A stretch of 64,000 nucleotides of DNA from Streptomyces natalensis ATCC 27448 (GCF_000935125.1 NZ_JRKI01000017.1:1-64000), one strand, 5' to 3'; positions 6,470 to 15,870 are shown, counted from the first letter of the stretch. Made by a program: numbers and translations. Notes: generated from the sequence alone by a model not told the origin.

Positions 6470-9205
6470 TCAAACAACCGTGAGGCCCTCCCGCGAGCAG
6501 TACGTGAGGCTCTGTCCTCCCAGTCGCAAAGCCCGACCGTCGGCGGGCAGCAGCAGGACTCGGACCGAGCCGAGCCAGGCGGAGTCCTTCCACGCCTCTG
6601 GCGTGAAAGCGGCCTCCTGGGCTGCGTCCGTCAGCTTCTCTGACCAGCCCGGGAGCCGGATCGCCTGATCCAGGACCGTCTCGACCATCGCCGCATCTGG
6701 CAGCCGGTCCAACGGCACCGGGGCATCTGCGCCCTGGGAGACGGAGAATGTCGTCCCGTCCGTGTCTCCGGCGCGCAGCAAGATGACCTCCAACGACGGC
6801 TGTCCGAGTCGGACCAGCGCCTGCACCTGTGGCGTGTTCTCGTCGTCATCGCCGCTCAGCGCGCCAACATCGTGCAACTCCGCGAGGGTCTCCACCTCGT
6901 GCGGATTCTTCAGCGCAATGTGTCGGGCCTGGCCGGCCATCCGCTCCCGTTTGTCCTCGTCCGCCCGTGCCGCGGCGACTAGCTCCTCCTGCCAGGAGTC
7001 CGGCCCCAGCGTCTCGGTGCCATAGACGCGGTTGACGAGCTCCGGAATGTCCCCGGGCAACTCCAATGTCGCGTAGTCGGGCAGTGCCGCCGCGGTACGC
7101 CACAGCAGATGCTCCCCGTAGACCGTGCGCGATCCCCTGGGCACCTGCGGCGGTGCGTCCGGGCGGTTCTGGAAACCGGTCACCACGACCTGAGCATCCT
7201 TCATCAACTTCGGCCGGTTGATGGCCGGATGGCGGTGTTCGCGGCCGATCCGCTGGAACAGCAGGTCGATCGGGCACAGGTCGGTGATCAGCGCGTCGAA
7301 GGAGACATCGAGCGACTGCTCGACCACCTGGGTGGCCACCACGACGTGCGGCATCGGCCGCGCACCCCCAGGCCCGAACTGCTCCACCAACCATGTCTCC
7401 AGGCGCCGGCGGTCCGCCACCGTGAACCGGGCATGCATGAGCGTGACCGCCTCATCGCCCAACGCTTGCCTCAGCTGCTCAGCCAGTTCCTGTGCGCGGG
7501 CGACCGTGTTGCGGATGACCAGCAGGCAGCCGCCGTCCGCCAGCAGCTTCTTCGCCTCGTCGGCGACGGTGGTCACGTCCGGCTCCGGCAGCATCGTCAC
7601 CTTCACCGGCAGACGGCGGTCCGTCGTCGCCGCAACGACCCGAGGCGCCTCCCCCTTTCCTGCCGGGCCGGGCGCGTCCGTCCAGGTCAGACGTGGGTAG
7701 GCGGCATCGTCCTTCAGCTCCGCAGGCCGCCCGGCATACGCTTGCACCAGTTCAGCGCGCTGCTTGGCCGGGAGCGTCGCCGACAGCAGGACCACCGGCA
7801 CGCCGCAGGCCCCCAGCCACGCCAGCACCCCGTGCAGCAGTCCCGACATGTAGGCGTCGTAGGCGTGCACCTCGTCCAGGACCACGACCTTGCCAGCCAG
7901 GCCCAGCATCCGCACCGACACATAGCGCGAAGCCAGGCCCGCCAGCAGCAGCTGGTCGACGGTGGCAACCACCACCGGCGCCAGTAGCGCCCGATAGCGC
8001 CCAAGAATCCACTTCGAGCCGACCGCGCCCCCGCCACACTCGTCCGCCCCCGCAGCGGCGTGCAGCAACGCCCGGTAGTCCTCCTGCCGGGCCGCCTTGC
8101 CGTGCGCAAGGGCCACCGTCGTATCGGCGCCCTGCCGCTTCAGCCACTTCAGCACCCGGCGGAAGATCTGGTTCGCCGTGGCCTGCGTCGGAAGACCGAA
8201 GAAGACGCCATTACCACCCAGGCGGGCGGCAAGCACCTCCGCCGCCCCCAGAGCGGCCTCGGTCTTGCCCTCCCCCATCGGTGCCTCGATCAGCATCAGT
8301 CCCGGCCCGGTCACCGAGCACGCCAGGTCATAAACCGCCGTCTGCACATCCCGCGGTGCCTCCACCCCGAAGCGTGAGCCGAACAACCCCTGGGCGCCCA
8401 TCCAGGCACTACCGGAGTCCGGTGTCCAGGCCGCCCGTACGCCCATGACTTCGCCTGCGCGCCCCACGCGGACCGCGGATGTGTCCAGGTAGCCGTCCTG
8501 CAGCGGGCCCTCGTAGGGGAAGAGATCCTCGTTGCTGGCCAGCCAGTCCGCCAAGGTCACCGCGCCGGCCTGCACCAACTGCGCCGCCACCGACGGCAGG
8601 CTCTTGCTCCACTCCCTCTGGTACAGCGCCGCTCCACTGCCCACCACAGCCGCCTCGTGGACCTCGGCCTGCAACGGCTTCCACGCCCCCGTCCCACGAC
8701 GCTTCGCCTTCACCCTGTCCCCCAGCCACCCCACACCGGGGAAGATGCCGTGATGTCCGGCCAAGGTCAGGGCCACGAACTCGGCTGCAGCAGGATCCCA
8801 ACCCCCGTCGCAGAGGAACTCGTACACCAGGCGCCCTGACAACCAGCCGTGCGGGAGCACACCCTTCACTGACAGGTCGACGGTCAGCCCTGCGGCCACC
8901 AGATCAGCACGTCGCTGCACATCCAACCCGGCGAAGGGAGGCGTCGCCTTGCCCAGGTCGTGATCAGCCGCCAGCCACGACAAACGCGCCCGCGCCGACT
9001 CCCCGCACCCGCCCAGATCATCGGCCAGAAGCCTTCGTACCCGCTCCGCCAGCAGGTGATCCCACAGCCATCCCCCCGCATGCCCGCTGTCCCACACATG
9101 CGCGATCAGCGAATGCCACGACGCACCAGGAGGCACCTCCCGCCCCCACCCCTTACGCCAAGTCTTGGCCCACAACAGCCGCGCCAACTCCGAAACCACC
9201 AACAC
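6470..9205 (-). CDS. cas3: CRISPR-associated nuclease/helicase Cas3 (type I-E)
   Basis: A 911-aa protein with an N-terminal HD nuclease and a C-terminal SF2 helicase, recruited by Cascade to degrade target DNA. Visible are the HD residues His31/His36 in HSLIAH and Asp81-His82-Asp83 in AADHDLGK, the Walker A motif APMGEGKT (308-315), the Walker B motif LDEVHAYD (near 430), SATLP and the motif VI sequence QRIGREHRHP. The GTG start at 9205 has AGGAGG 6 nt upstream. It is separated from cas8e by ~800 bp holding the small gene and the mini-array, so it is transcribed apart from the Cascade operon, and it diverges from the long array at 9407. All key motifs are intact. Confidence 0.96.
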   Translation of the reverse strand: MLVVSELARLLWAKTWRKGWGREVPPGASWHSLIAHVWDSGHAGGWLWDHLLAERVRRLLADDLGGCGESARARLSWLAADHDLGKATPPFAGLDVQRRADLVAAGLTVDLSVKGVLPHGWLSGRLVYEFLCDGGWDPAAAEFVALTLAGHHGIFPGVGWLGDRVKAKRRGTGAWKPLQAEVHEAAVVGSGAALYQREWSKSLPSVAAQLVQAGAVTLADWLASNEDLFPYEGPLQDGYLDTSAVRVGRAGEVMGVRAAWTPDSGSAWMGAQGLFGSRFGVEAPRDVQTAVYDLACSVTGPGLMLIEAPMGEGKTEAALGAAEVLAARLGGNGVFFGLPTQATANQIFRRVLKWLKRQGADTTVALAHGKAARQEDYRALLHAAAGADECGGGAVGSKWILGRYRALLAPVVVATVDQLLLAGLASRYVSVRMLGLAGKVVVLDEVHAYDAYMSGLLHGVLAWLGACGVPVVLLSATLPAKQRAELVQAYAGRPAELKDDAAYPRLTWTDAPGPAGKGEAPRVVAATTDRRLPVKVTMLPEPDVTTVADEAKKLLADGGCLLVIRNTVARAQELAEQLRQALGDEAVTLMHARFTVADRRRLETWLVEQFGPGGARPMPHVVVATQVVEQSLDVSFDALITDLCPIDLLFQRIGREHRHPAINRPKLMKDAQVVVTGFQNRPDAPPQVPRGSRTVYGEHLLWRTAAALPDYATLELPGDIPELVNRVYGTETLGPDSWQEELVAAARADEDKRERMAGQARHIALKNPHEVETLAELHDVGALSGDDDENTPQVQALVRLGQPSLEVILLRAGDTDGTTFSVSQGADAPVPLDRLPDAAMVETVLDQAIRLPGWSEKLTDAAQEAAFTPEAWKDSAWLGSVRVLLLPADGRALRLGGQSLTYCSREGLTVV

Positions 9206-9406
9206 CGCCAGCCTCCTCCCACACTCCCCACAGTCCTACCGGCCACCACTGACAATCCGCCCTCGAAAGCAGCACACGTGACAACCAGGCCAGCAGAGAG
9301 CGCTACCGTGAACAAGCCAACCGATGCCACACAGCACCCGGCACAGAACCACACGCACCTTGATAACGACACAGTAAAGACCCCACAAAAGCGCAGGCCG
9401 TGAAGG
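9206..9406 (+). promoter_or_regulatory. Leader region of the long CRISPR array and divergent cas3 promoter region
   Basis: This 201-bp interval lies between the cas3 start (minus) and the first repeat of the long array (plus). It is less GC-rich than its surroundings, with AT-rich segments such as TTGATAACGACACAGTAAAG near the array. It should contain the cas3 promoter and the pre-crRNA promoter; I could not assign individual -35/-10 boxes with confidence. Confidence 0.55.
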
Positions 9407-12400
9407 GTCCGCTCCGCGCAGGCGGAGATGCGCCGAAACGTGATCAGTTGGCCAGTCAGCAGGACAAGTCCGCTCCGCGCAGGCGGAGATGCGCCGGGCC
9501 GGGACGGCCGGGGGCGTACGTCTCGGCGGTCCACTCCGCGCAGGCGGAGATGCGCCCTCCCGGATGAGCGTGGGGCCGATGTAGCAGGCGTCCGCTCCGC
9601 GCAGGCGGAGATGCGCCGACTCGGGCCGCGCAGATGGTCCGCCGTACCCTGTCCGCTCCGCGCGGGCGGAGATGCGCCGATGGCCGACACCATCGTCATC
9701 TACAGCATGAAGTCAGCTCCGCGCAGGCGGAGATGTGCCGGGTTCAGGTCACCGCCACCCTGTCCGTCCGCGTTCGCTCCGGGCATGCGGAGATGAACCG
9801 GTGCACCGCTTGCCGTTGTACTGGGACAGGATGTCCGCTCCGCGCACGCAGAGATGTACCGATCCCGGGCATGGACGGCCCGGTCTCCGAAATGTGCGCC
9901 CCGCGTACGCGGAGCTGTTCCGTAGTTCGACAGCGCCCACTCCAGCTGCGCGCCGTGCGCTCCGCGCAGGCGGAGATGCTCCGAAGGTCGTCGGCCACAC
10001 CCACGCGATGTCCGCGTACGCCCCCACTGACGCGGAGATGTTCCGGGGCACAGGATTGAGGGATGACTTCGCCGTCATCCGCTCCGCGTCCGTGGAGATG
10101 CTCCGGGGTTCTTCACTCCGTCGTCGCTGACCAAGTCGTCCGCTCCACGTCCGCGGAGATATTTCACGGCCGTGGTACTCCAGCTGGACGTTAAGGATGT
10201 CCGCTTCGCGCATGCGGAGATGTTCCGCCGTTCGTCTTCGGATAGAAGGTGTCGAGAGGGTCCTCTCCGCGATGCGGAGATGTTCCGGCGAACGGCGACC
10301 TCACCGGCCCCGAGCACACGTCCGCTCCGCGCATGCGGAGATGTTCCAGCGGGGGACTGGCACGACCGGTACGCCCCGACGTCCGCTCCGCACATGCGGA
10401 GATGTTCCGTTGATCGGCATGCCGTGACCGAGGGCGAGGATGTCCACTCCGCGCATGCGGAGATGCTCCTCGGATGTGTGAGTACGTCGGCATCGCTCGC
10501 CGGTCCGCTCCGCGCAGGCGGAGATGTTCCGGTCATTCCTGCCGCGGGCAGAATCGGGATCCGGTCCGCTCAGCGCACGCGGAGATGATCCGGTGGGTGG
10601 CAGCCCGCTGATCCTCGCCGTCGTGTCCCGCCTCTCGACCAAGTCCCCGGCACTGCCCAGGCGTCCGCGCCGCGCAGGCGGAGAGGCTCCGGAGGACCAG
10701 GACCCCAAGGGGAGTGTGGACTCGTCCGCTCCGCTCAGGCGGAGATGATCCGTTGAACGTGCCGAAGACGGGTACGCTCACCTCGTCTGCTCCGCGTACG
10801 CGGAGATTCTCCGCTGCGCCTGCGACCCAGTCCCCCGGCAGGCGGTCCGCCCGCTCACGCGGAGATGTTCCCAGCGGCCACAACCTGGCCAAGATCTTCC
10901 CGCGGTCCGCTCCGCGTGGGCGGAGATGTGCCGTCGCCCCGACACAGACCCGGCTGAAAGCAAACGTCCGCTCCGCGCAGGCGGAGATGCGCCGTGGAAC
11001 CTGAACGACACTACTGACCTCACGGCGTCCGCTCAGCGCAGACGGAGATGGGCCGACGAGGTCACGGATCCGCTCGACGGTGACGCCGTCCGCTCCGCGC
11101 AGGCGGAGATATTTCGCTGCCCGAAAGCGAGTGGAGCTTCACCAGCTCGTCCGCTCCGCGCTGGCGGAGGTGTTTCGTACGCGGTTCCGCCGGGGGTCAC
11201 CTTGGGGCTGTCCGCTCCGCGCAGGCGGAGATGTTCCGCAGTACGGCACCGTCACCGGACGGTTCAGCTCGTCCGCTCCGCGCATGCGGAGATGTTCCGT
11301 TCACGGTGCTGTTGCACCTCTGCTCGCCGTTGTCCGCTCCGCGCATGCAGAGATGTTCCGACGCCGTGGTACGTACGAATCCCGAGTGACCTGTCCGCTC
11401 CGCTCACGCGGAGATGGTCCGTTCTCCAGCGTGCGAGCCAGGCGGTCCCACGCGTCCGCTCCGCGCGTGCGGAGATGTTCCCTGCACGAACTGCGGGGCG
11501 GCGGTCACACAGGGGTCCACTCCGCGCAGGCGGAGATGCTCCGTACGGGGCGGCCGCCTTAGCCGCGAGCTCGTTGTCCGCTCCGCGCAGGCGGAGATGC
11601 TCCGAACTCGACGCGGATGCCGCCGAGTTCATCCGCGTCTGCTCCGCGCATGCGGAGATGCTCCGTACGCGATCCAGCACATCAAGGATGATCGAGCGTC
11701 CGCTCCGCGCAGGCGGAGATGTTCCGGCCCGGCGCAGTGAACCAGTCACCGTCTACGCGTCCGCTCCGCGCAGGCGGAGATGCGCCCGGTGTGGGTCGGT
11801 GGTTCCAGCGCAGGAGGTAGTCCGCTCCGCACAGGTGGAGATGCGCCGCACTAACTCGCTGTCGGCATCTACCGACCCCAGTCCGCTCCGCGAATGCGGA
11901 AATGCCCGTTCGGCTTCGGCATCCGGTTCGCCGGCTTGTCGTCTGCTCCGCGTAGGTGGAGAGGTGCCGGGCTCCAGGTCGCCGCCACCCTTTCCGTCCA
12001 CGTTCGCTCCGGGCAGCCGGAGATGAACCGGTGTACCACTTGCCCTTGTACTGAGACAGGATGCCGCTCCGCTTACGCGGAGATGCTCCGTCGACCTTCG
12101 GATCGATCGCCACGCACTGGGTGTCTGCTCCGCGTAAGCGGAGATGCTCGGATGTCCCACGGTTCTCCACGCACGGACCAATGGCCTGCTCCGCGTACGA
12201 GGCGATGCTCCCGGGTACGAGCACATCCGCGAGGAGTACGGCGTGTCCGCTCCACGTATCCGCGGCGGTGATCCCGACAACGCTCTTGCACGGTAAGTCC
12301 GTGTACCGCCTGCTCGCGTAAGCGGAGATATTCCGCCCCACAGGTACCGCTCGGTTAAGGAGCGGATGTCCGCTCCTCGCATGCGGAGATGTTCCGGAGT

Positions 12401-12428
12401 CGCACCTCCTCCTTCCCCTGTCCGTCTA
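9407..12428 (+). CRISPR. CRISPR array 2 (type I-E), main part, 49 repeats
   Basis: Forty-nine 29-nt repeats from 9407 to 12396 at ~61-nt spacing, followed by a last full spacer (12397-12428) at whose end the array is split by insertion sequences. The five leader-proximal repeats start GTCCGCTCCGCG (one reads GTCCACTCCGCG) and mostly end GATGCGCCG; most later ones end GATGTTCCG or GATGCTCCG. Many repeats carry one to several changes, and those from ~12062 to 12308 are strongly decayed. The repeat at 10010 has a 7-nt insertion, and the interval 10593-10662 is 70 nt instead of 32. A two-spacer block at 9712-9861 reappears diverged at 11941-12090. The orientation is opposite to array 1. Confidence 0.96.
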
Positions 12429-12429
12429 G
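12426..12429. repeat. CTAG target duplication, left copy
   Basis: CTAG spans the last three bases of a spacer (12426-12428) and what would have been the first base (G) of the next CRISPR repeat. The same CTAG occurs at 14258-14261 and 15867-15870, framing the two adjacent insertion sequences. It fits the YTAR-type target preference known for IS5/IS427-group and IS701-type elements. Confidence 0.8.
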
Positions 12430-12590
12430 GGCGTGTACCGAAAGTCGATCTTCGTCGTGAATGATCACGCGGTGTGGTGCGTGGTGACCTGACGAGCGAC
12501 TAGTGGGCACGACTGAGGCCGCGTTGTTGCTGTACAGCATCAAGTCAGGCCGTTCACTGGATGTCAGTACCGCGTGGTAGCCATGCGTGC

Positions 12591-13196
12591 ATGACGGATA
12601 CGACGTACGACGAATGGCTGGCAATCATCGATGAGTTCGCCGAAAGGCTTGACCCTCGGGAACGGTTGGCCTGCCTGTTTGGCCTGATGGCTCCCTTGCT
12701 CAACCGCATCGAGCGAGAGGACGAGGAGCTGAGCGACAACCCCGTCCTGTCGACCCCGGACGCGGTGCATGACCTGCGCAAGGCTGCCGCAGGAGAGCCG
12801 GTCGACGCCGACGCGGTGTACGAGCAGTTGACCGAGGTGGGTCTGTGCTACTCCGAGGACCAGGCCCCGGAGCGGCACCTCGTGTCCCAGTCGGCCTATG
12901 CGGCGGCGGCCTGGCTGCAACTGCTGGCAGGGCGGAAGCTGCGTGCCACGGCATACCTCGAGGGCGACAATGAGGATCCGGTCCCGCCATTTGCCCCGTC
13001 GGCGTTCACGCGGATCGTCGACCTTCTGGCCTGGACCCGGTCGGACCAGATCTATTTTCACTGGGAGGACGCCATTGCCTATCCCGAGGACTGTGATCTT
13101 CCGGCCGCGATACGCGAACTTCGGGCGATGCACGTGGAGATCAGCGGCTTCGGCAGGGAGCGGTACTCAGGTGACGTGTCTTCACCGGCCGAGTGA
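12591..13196 (+). CDS. Unknown protein, passenger of the IS5-family element
   Basis: A 201-aa acidic protein beginning MTDTTYDEWLAIIDEFAERL; I do not recognise the family. It is mostly predicted helical, has no signal peptide or membrane segment, and has a tryptophan- and aromatic-rich C-terminal half. An in-frame ATG at 12561 is the alternative start; neither has a clear ribosome binding site. It is followed directly by a GTG-started 50-codon frame (13201-13353) whose last codons lie in the transposase end, possibly a truncated second gene. Its location between matched IS ends suggests it travelled with the element. Confidence 0.6.
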   Translation: MTDTTYDEWLAIIDEFAERLDPRERLACLFGLMAPLLNRIEREDEELSDNPVLSTPDAVHDLRKAAAGEPVDADAVYEQLTEVGLCYSEDQAPERHLVSQSAYAAAAWLQLLAGRKLRATAYLEGDNEDPVPPFAPSAFTRIVDLLAWTRSDQIYFHWEDAIAYPEDCDLPAAIRELRAMHVEISGFGRERYSGDVSSPAE

Positions 13197-13336
13197 TCGC
13201 GTGGCGTGGGCCGTGACGTATTACTTCGTCACCGTGCCGGACGCGGAGTCCGTCGACATCCGGGAGGTCGCGGCGTTGCCACGACGTGGCCGTGACGATG
13301 TCCGTCCACATCTGGAGTCTTTTGGGAAAGCGCTGA

Positions 13337-14212
13337 TCACAGCCACTCGTTGATGGCCGCGACGAGGACGGTCGCCTCGTAGCGGACCGCGAGTTTGTCG
13401 TACCGCGTGGCCACGGCCCGATGCCTCTTGAGGCGGTTGATCCCGCACTCGACCGCGTGGCGCTCGCGGTAGTCGGCCGGGTCGAAATGCGGCGGCCGTC
13501 CGCCTCGGGAGCCAAGCTTTCTGCGGTTGCGCGCCTGATCGGCCTTGTCCGGGATGGTGCAGCGGATCCCGCGCCGGCGCAGGTAGGCGCGGTTCCTGCG
13601 GGAGGCGTACGCCTTGTCCGCTCGGACCCGATCAGGACGGACGCGTGGACGGCCCGTCCCAATGCGGGGCACGCGGACCTTCTTGAGTATGGGTTCGAAC
13701 TGCGGCGAGTCGCCGCGCTGCCCGGCCGTGATCACGATTGACATGGGCTTCTGGCCCTGCTCGACGGCCAGGTGCAGCTTGGTGGTGAACCCGCCGCGTG
13801 AACGTCCCAGCCCGTGATCGCCCGGCTCGGCGAACGCCCCGCCCGGTAATTCTTTCTGCAGGTCACCCCGCTTGCGGGCCCCGGCCGCATGCTGATGGGC
13901 GCGGCACACCGTGGAGTCGATGCTTAGGTCCCACGTGATCGCACCCTTGGCGTCGGCCAGGGACTGGAGTCGGGTGAGGACCTCGTGCCAGGTGCCGTTC
14001 CGCTGCCATCGGCGGAACAGGTCGTAGACCCGGCCCCACGGCCCGTACTCGACGGGCACGTCCCGCCACGGCACACCGGTCCGGACCCGGAACCGTATGC
14101 CGTTGATCAACTGCCGCCGAGACCAGACAGGCGGCCGTCCCGCTCTCGTGCCCTTCGGCAACAACGGCGTCAACAGCGCCCACTGGTCATCCGTGAGATC
14201 TCCCCGCCCCAT
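13337..14212 (-). CDS. IS5-family (IS427 group) DDE transposase
   Basis: A 291-aa apparently full-length transposase beginning [20 protein letters not shown], with the N-terminal DUF4096-like segment ([22 protein letters not shown]) fused in frame to the DDE domain. Catalytic residues can be placed at Asp in [18 protein letters not shown], Asp in [15 protein letters not shown], and Glu in [22 protein letters not shown]. The carboxyl end NEWL is typical of the group. There is no frameshift, so it may be active. Confidence 0.93.
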   Translation of the reverse strand: MGRGDLTDDQWALLTPLLPKGTRAGRPPVWSRRQLINGIRFRVRTGVPWRDVPVEYGPWGRVYDLFRRWQRNGTWHEVLTRLQSLADAKGAITWDLSIDSTVCRAHQHAAGARKRGDLQKELPGGAFAEPGDHGLGRSRGGFTTKLHLAVEQGQKPMSIVITAGQRGDSPQFEPILKKVRVPRIGTGRPRVRPDRVRADKAYASRRNRAYLRRRGIRCTIPDKADQARNRRKLGSRGGRPPHFDPADYRERHAVECGINRLKRHRAVATRYDKLAVRYEATVLVAAINEWL

Positions 14213-14257
14213 GAACCGTGATCATTCACAGCTCCAGATCCACTTTCGATACACGCC

Positions 14258-14261
14258 CTAG
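14258..14261. repeat. CTAG shared between the two insertion sequences
   Basis: This CTAG is at once the right flank of the IS5-family element and the left flank of the IS701-like element, as expected if one element inserted at the CTAG bordering the other. Confidence 0.8.
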
Positions 14262-15866
14262 CTTGATCTTTAACCTGTGCGGCGGGGTCGTGGGGTGGCT
14301 GACTTCTGCGTTGGCTGCTTCGCCGCCGGTGTTTTGCGGGGTGTGTGCACGTCGTGGCGGGGTGTGGGTCGGGTGTTCTTTCTGCCTGGAGGTCGTCCGG
14401 GGCCGGGGCGGGAGGGTTTCGGTGCTTGGGCTGGGCAGCTGGCCTTGGGGCGGATGTGCCGGAAGTCGCGGCGGACGCGGGCGGGGGTGAGCCTGTCCGG
14501 CGGGGTTGGTCTCTCCCAGGGCCGACGCAGGTCGGCTGCCAGCGTTCGGGCGAGCCGCAGTTGGGTGTAGGCGGCGAGGATCAGCCAGGTCCACCGGTCG
14601 GCTGCCTCGGGGGTGCGGATCTTCGGGGAGGTCCAGCCGAGGGTCTGCTTGAAGAGGCGGAAGGTGTGCTCGATGTCGAAGCGCCGCAGGTATGCCTGCC
14701 AGAGACGGTCGGCGTCCGCCGAAGTGGCATCGGTGCCTGACCACCACAGCCAGACCGGCTTCGGTGTTGCTCCGCTGGGCAGGTGGCTGATGCCCAGGCG
14801 GATCACCGTCCCTTCGACGATCGGGAGGATGCCGTCGGCAGCTGCCCAGGAAGAGCGATGGGTCAGCTTGGGGTGCAGCCGGTCCCAGGAGCGGGCTCGG
14901 GCGGTGCCGTAGAGGCGGGTGTCGGTGACCGTTTCGGTGTCTGGGGTGCCCCAGGTGTCGGGTTGCCCGAAGACGAACTCGCCGCCGTGCCGGGGCGGTC
15001 GGCCCTGGGTGTGCGGGAGGCGGGGTGGGACAGCCCTGCGCAGGACGCGGTCGGATCGCATCCTGGCCAGCACCTGGACCGGCAGGTCTTTGAGGAGGAA
15101 GCCGAGGCGGGGTGCGTCGTATCCGGCGTCCGCGACGATGAGGATGTCCGGGTCACCCGGCTGCCACTGCCCCGCGGTGATCAGTCGCTGAATCAGATTG
15201 CGCAGCTGCCGGGCGGTGATGGTGGCGGTGTCGTCGCCGGGTGTCAGACGCAGTGCGTCCAGCGGGGCGGTCCATGAGCTGCGGCCCGGCTCGAGCGCGC
15301 AGATGATCGAGTAGGGCCAGCCAGGGACCGGGATGTGCTGGTCCTTGCCCCGACCGTAGGTGTGACACAGGATCCGGTCCGGTGAGGTGTGGGCGTCGGG
15401 CCGCAGCCAGCAGGTGACATCGACAGCAAGGACCAGCCGGCCGTCGGCAGCCCGCGGCAGCGGCACTTCGGCCAGTGCCCGCCGCAGCCGGCAGGCATCA
15501 ACGCGTCCACGGGCCAAAGCCGCATAGAGCCCTCCATGGCCGCGACGGTGTTCACCCACCAGCGACAACTCGGCCAGCGATCTCACCGGCCCGTCACTGC
15601 ACAGAACAGCATCAGCAAGCTCGAACAGCGCGTCCGAACGACTGGTCAGACAGGCGTAGAACTCGCCTCGGAAGCATGACAGTTGCTCCAACGGCTCTCG
15701 CCGGGCGTAGTGATGCAGCAGACTCATCCTCACGGCCTTCGTGCTGAACGTGTGTGTTCCTTGGTCGGAGCACATGTTCAGCCGAAGGCCGCTTCCGAGT
15801 ACGGCGGTTACCGGACCAGGTGATCAAGTTCGACACACCATTCGACGCCGGACGTTAAAGATCAAG
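14262..15866 (-). mobile_element. IS701-like insertion sequence, 1,605 bp
   Basis: Perfect 12-bp terminal inverted repeats CTTGATCTTTAA (14262-14273) and TTAAAGATCAAG (15855-15866), flanked on both sides by CTAG. It encodes one transposase on the minus strand. It inserted at a CTAG that was part of a CRISPR spacer/repeat boundary, separating the last three repeats of array 2 from the rest. Confidence 0.92.
14270..15727 (-). CDS. IS701-like DDE transposase
   Basis: A protein of about 485 aa starting MSLLHHYARREPLEQLSCF. A longer frame from 15775 is possible, but GTGAGG just precedes the 15727 ATG. The DDE catalytic residues fit Asp in LAVDVTCWLRPDA, Asp in ILIVADAGYDAPRLG and Glu in RFDIEHTFRLFKQTLGWTSP. 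The C-terminus is a basic, proline-rich tail (GPGRPPGRKNTRPTPR) common in this actinobacterial family. The frame is intact. Confidence 0.9.
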   Translation of the reverse strand: MSLLHHYARREPLEQLSCFRGEFYACLTSRSDALFELADAVLCSDGPVRSLAELSLVGEHRRGHGGLYAALARGRVDACRLRRALAEVPLPRAADGRLVLAVDVTCWLRPDAHTSPDRILCHTYGRGKDQHIPVPGWPYSIICALEPGRSSWTAPLDALRLTPGDDTATITARQLRNLIQRLITAGQWQPGDPDILIVADAGYDAPRLGFLLKDLPVQVLARMRSDRVLRRAVPPRLPHTQGRPPRHGGEFVFGQPDTWGTPDTETVTDTRLYGTARARSWDRLHPKLTHRSSWAAADGILPIVEGTVIRLGISHLPSGATPKPVWLWWSGTDATSADADRLWQAYLRRFDIEHTFRLFKQTLGWTSPKIRTPEAADRWTWLILAAYTQLRLARTLAADLRRPWERPTPPDRLTPARVRRDFRHIRPKASCPAQAPKPSRPGPGRPPGRKNTRPTPRHDVHTPRKTPAAKQPTQKSATPRPRRTG

Positions 15867-15870
15867 CTAG
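15867..15870. repeat. CTAG target duplication, right copy, overlapping first base of a CRISPR repeat
   Basis: The final G of this CTAG is base 1 of the repeat at 15870, so rejoining 12428 to 15870 restores a normal 32-nt spacer followed by an intact repeat. Confidence 0.8.

Larger units (their letters stand above)
12430..14257 (-). mobile_element. IS5-family (IS427-like) element, 1,828 bp, with passenger gene
   Basis: The left end GGCGTGTACCGAAAGTCGAT and the inverted right end GGCGTGTATCGAAAGTGGAT match closely, and both ends continue to GTGAATGATCAC; CTAG flanks both sides. The transposase occupies only the right half (13337-14212). The left half carries a 201-codon unknown gene and a 50-codon frame (GTG at 13201) that runs into the transposase end. 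The element is about twice the usual size for this group, so it is either an IS with cargo or the product of a nested insertion that lost an end. A weak alternative inner end is at 13314-13338. Confidence 0.75.

Noticed and set aside
9428..12382. Long reading frames across array 2 (for example 10926-12026 with SAPRRRRC-like repeats)
   Set aside because: They are translations of CRISPR repeats; frame openness results from GC-rich repeat units.
9680..12552. Similarity of TACAGCATGAAGTCA (spacer before 9712) and TACAGCATCAAGTCA near 12532
   Set aside because: One short near-match, no shared flanks, and the second lies within the insertion sequence; treated as chance.
13314..13338. Inner left end for a short (944 bp) IS5-family element
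   Set aside because: Only a weak inverted match to the right end and no target duplication, whereas 12430 has a close end match and CTAG flank; kept as an alternative.
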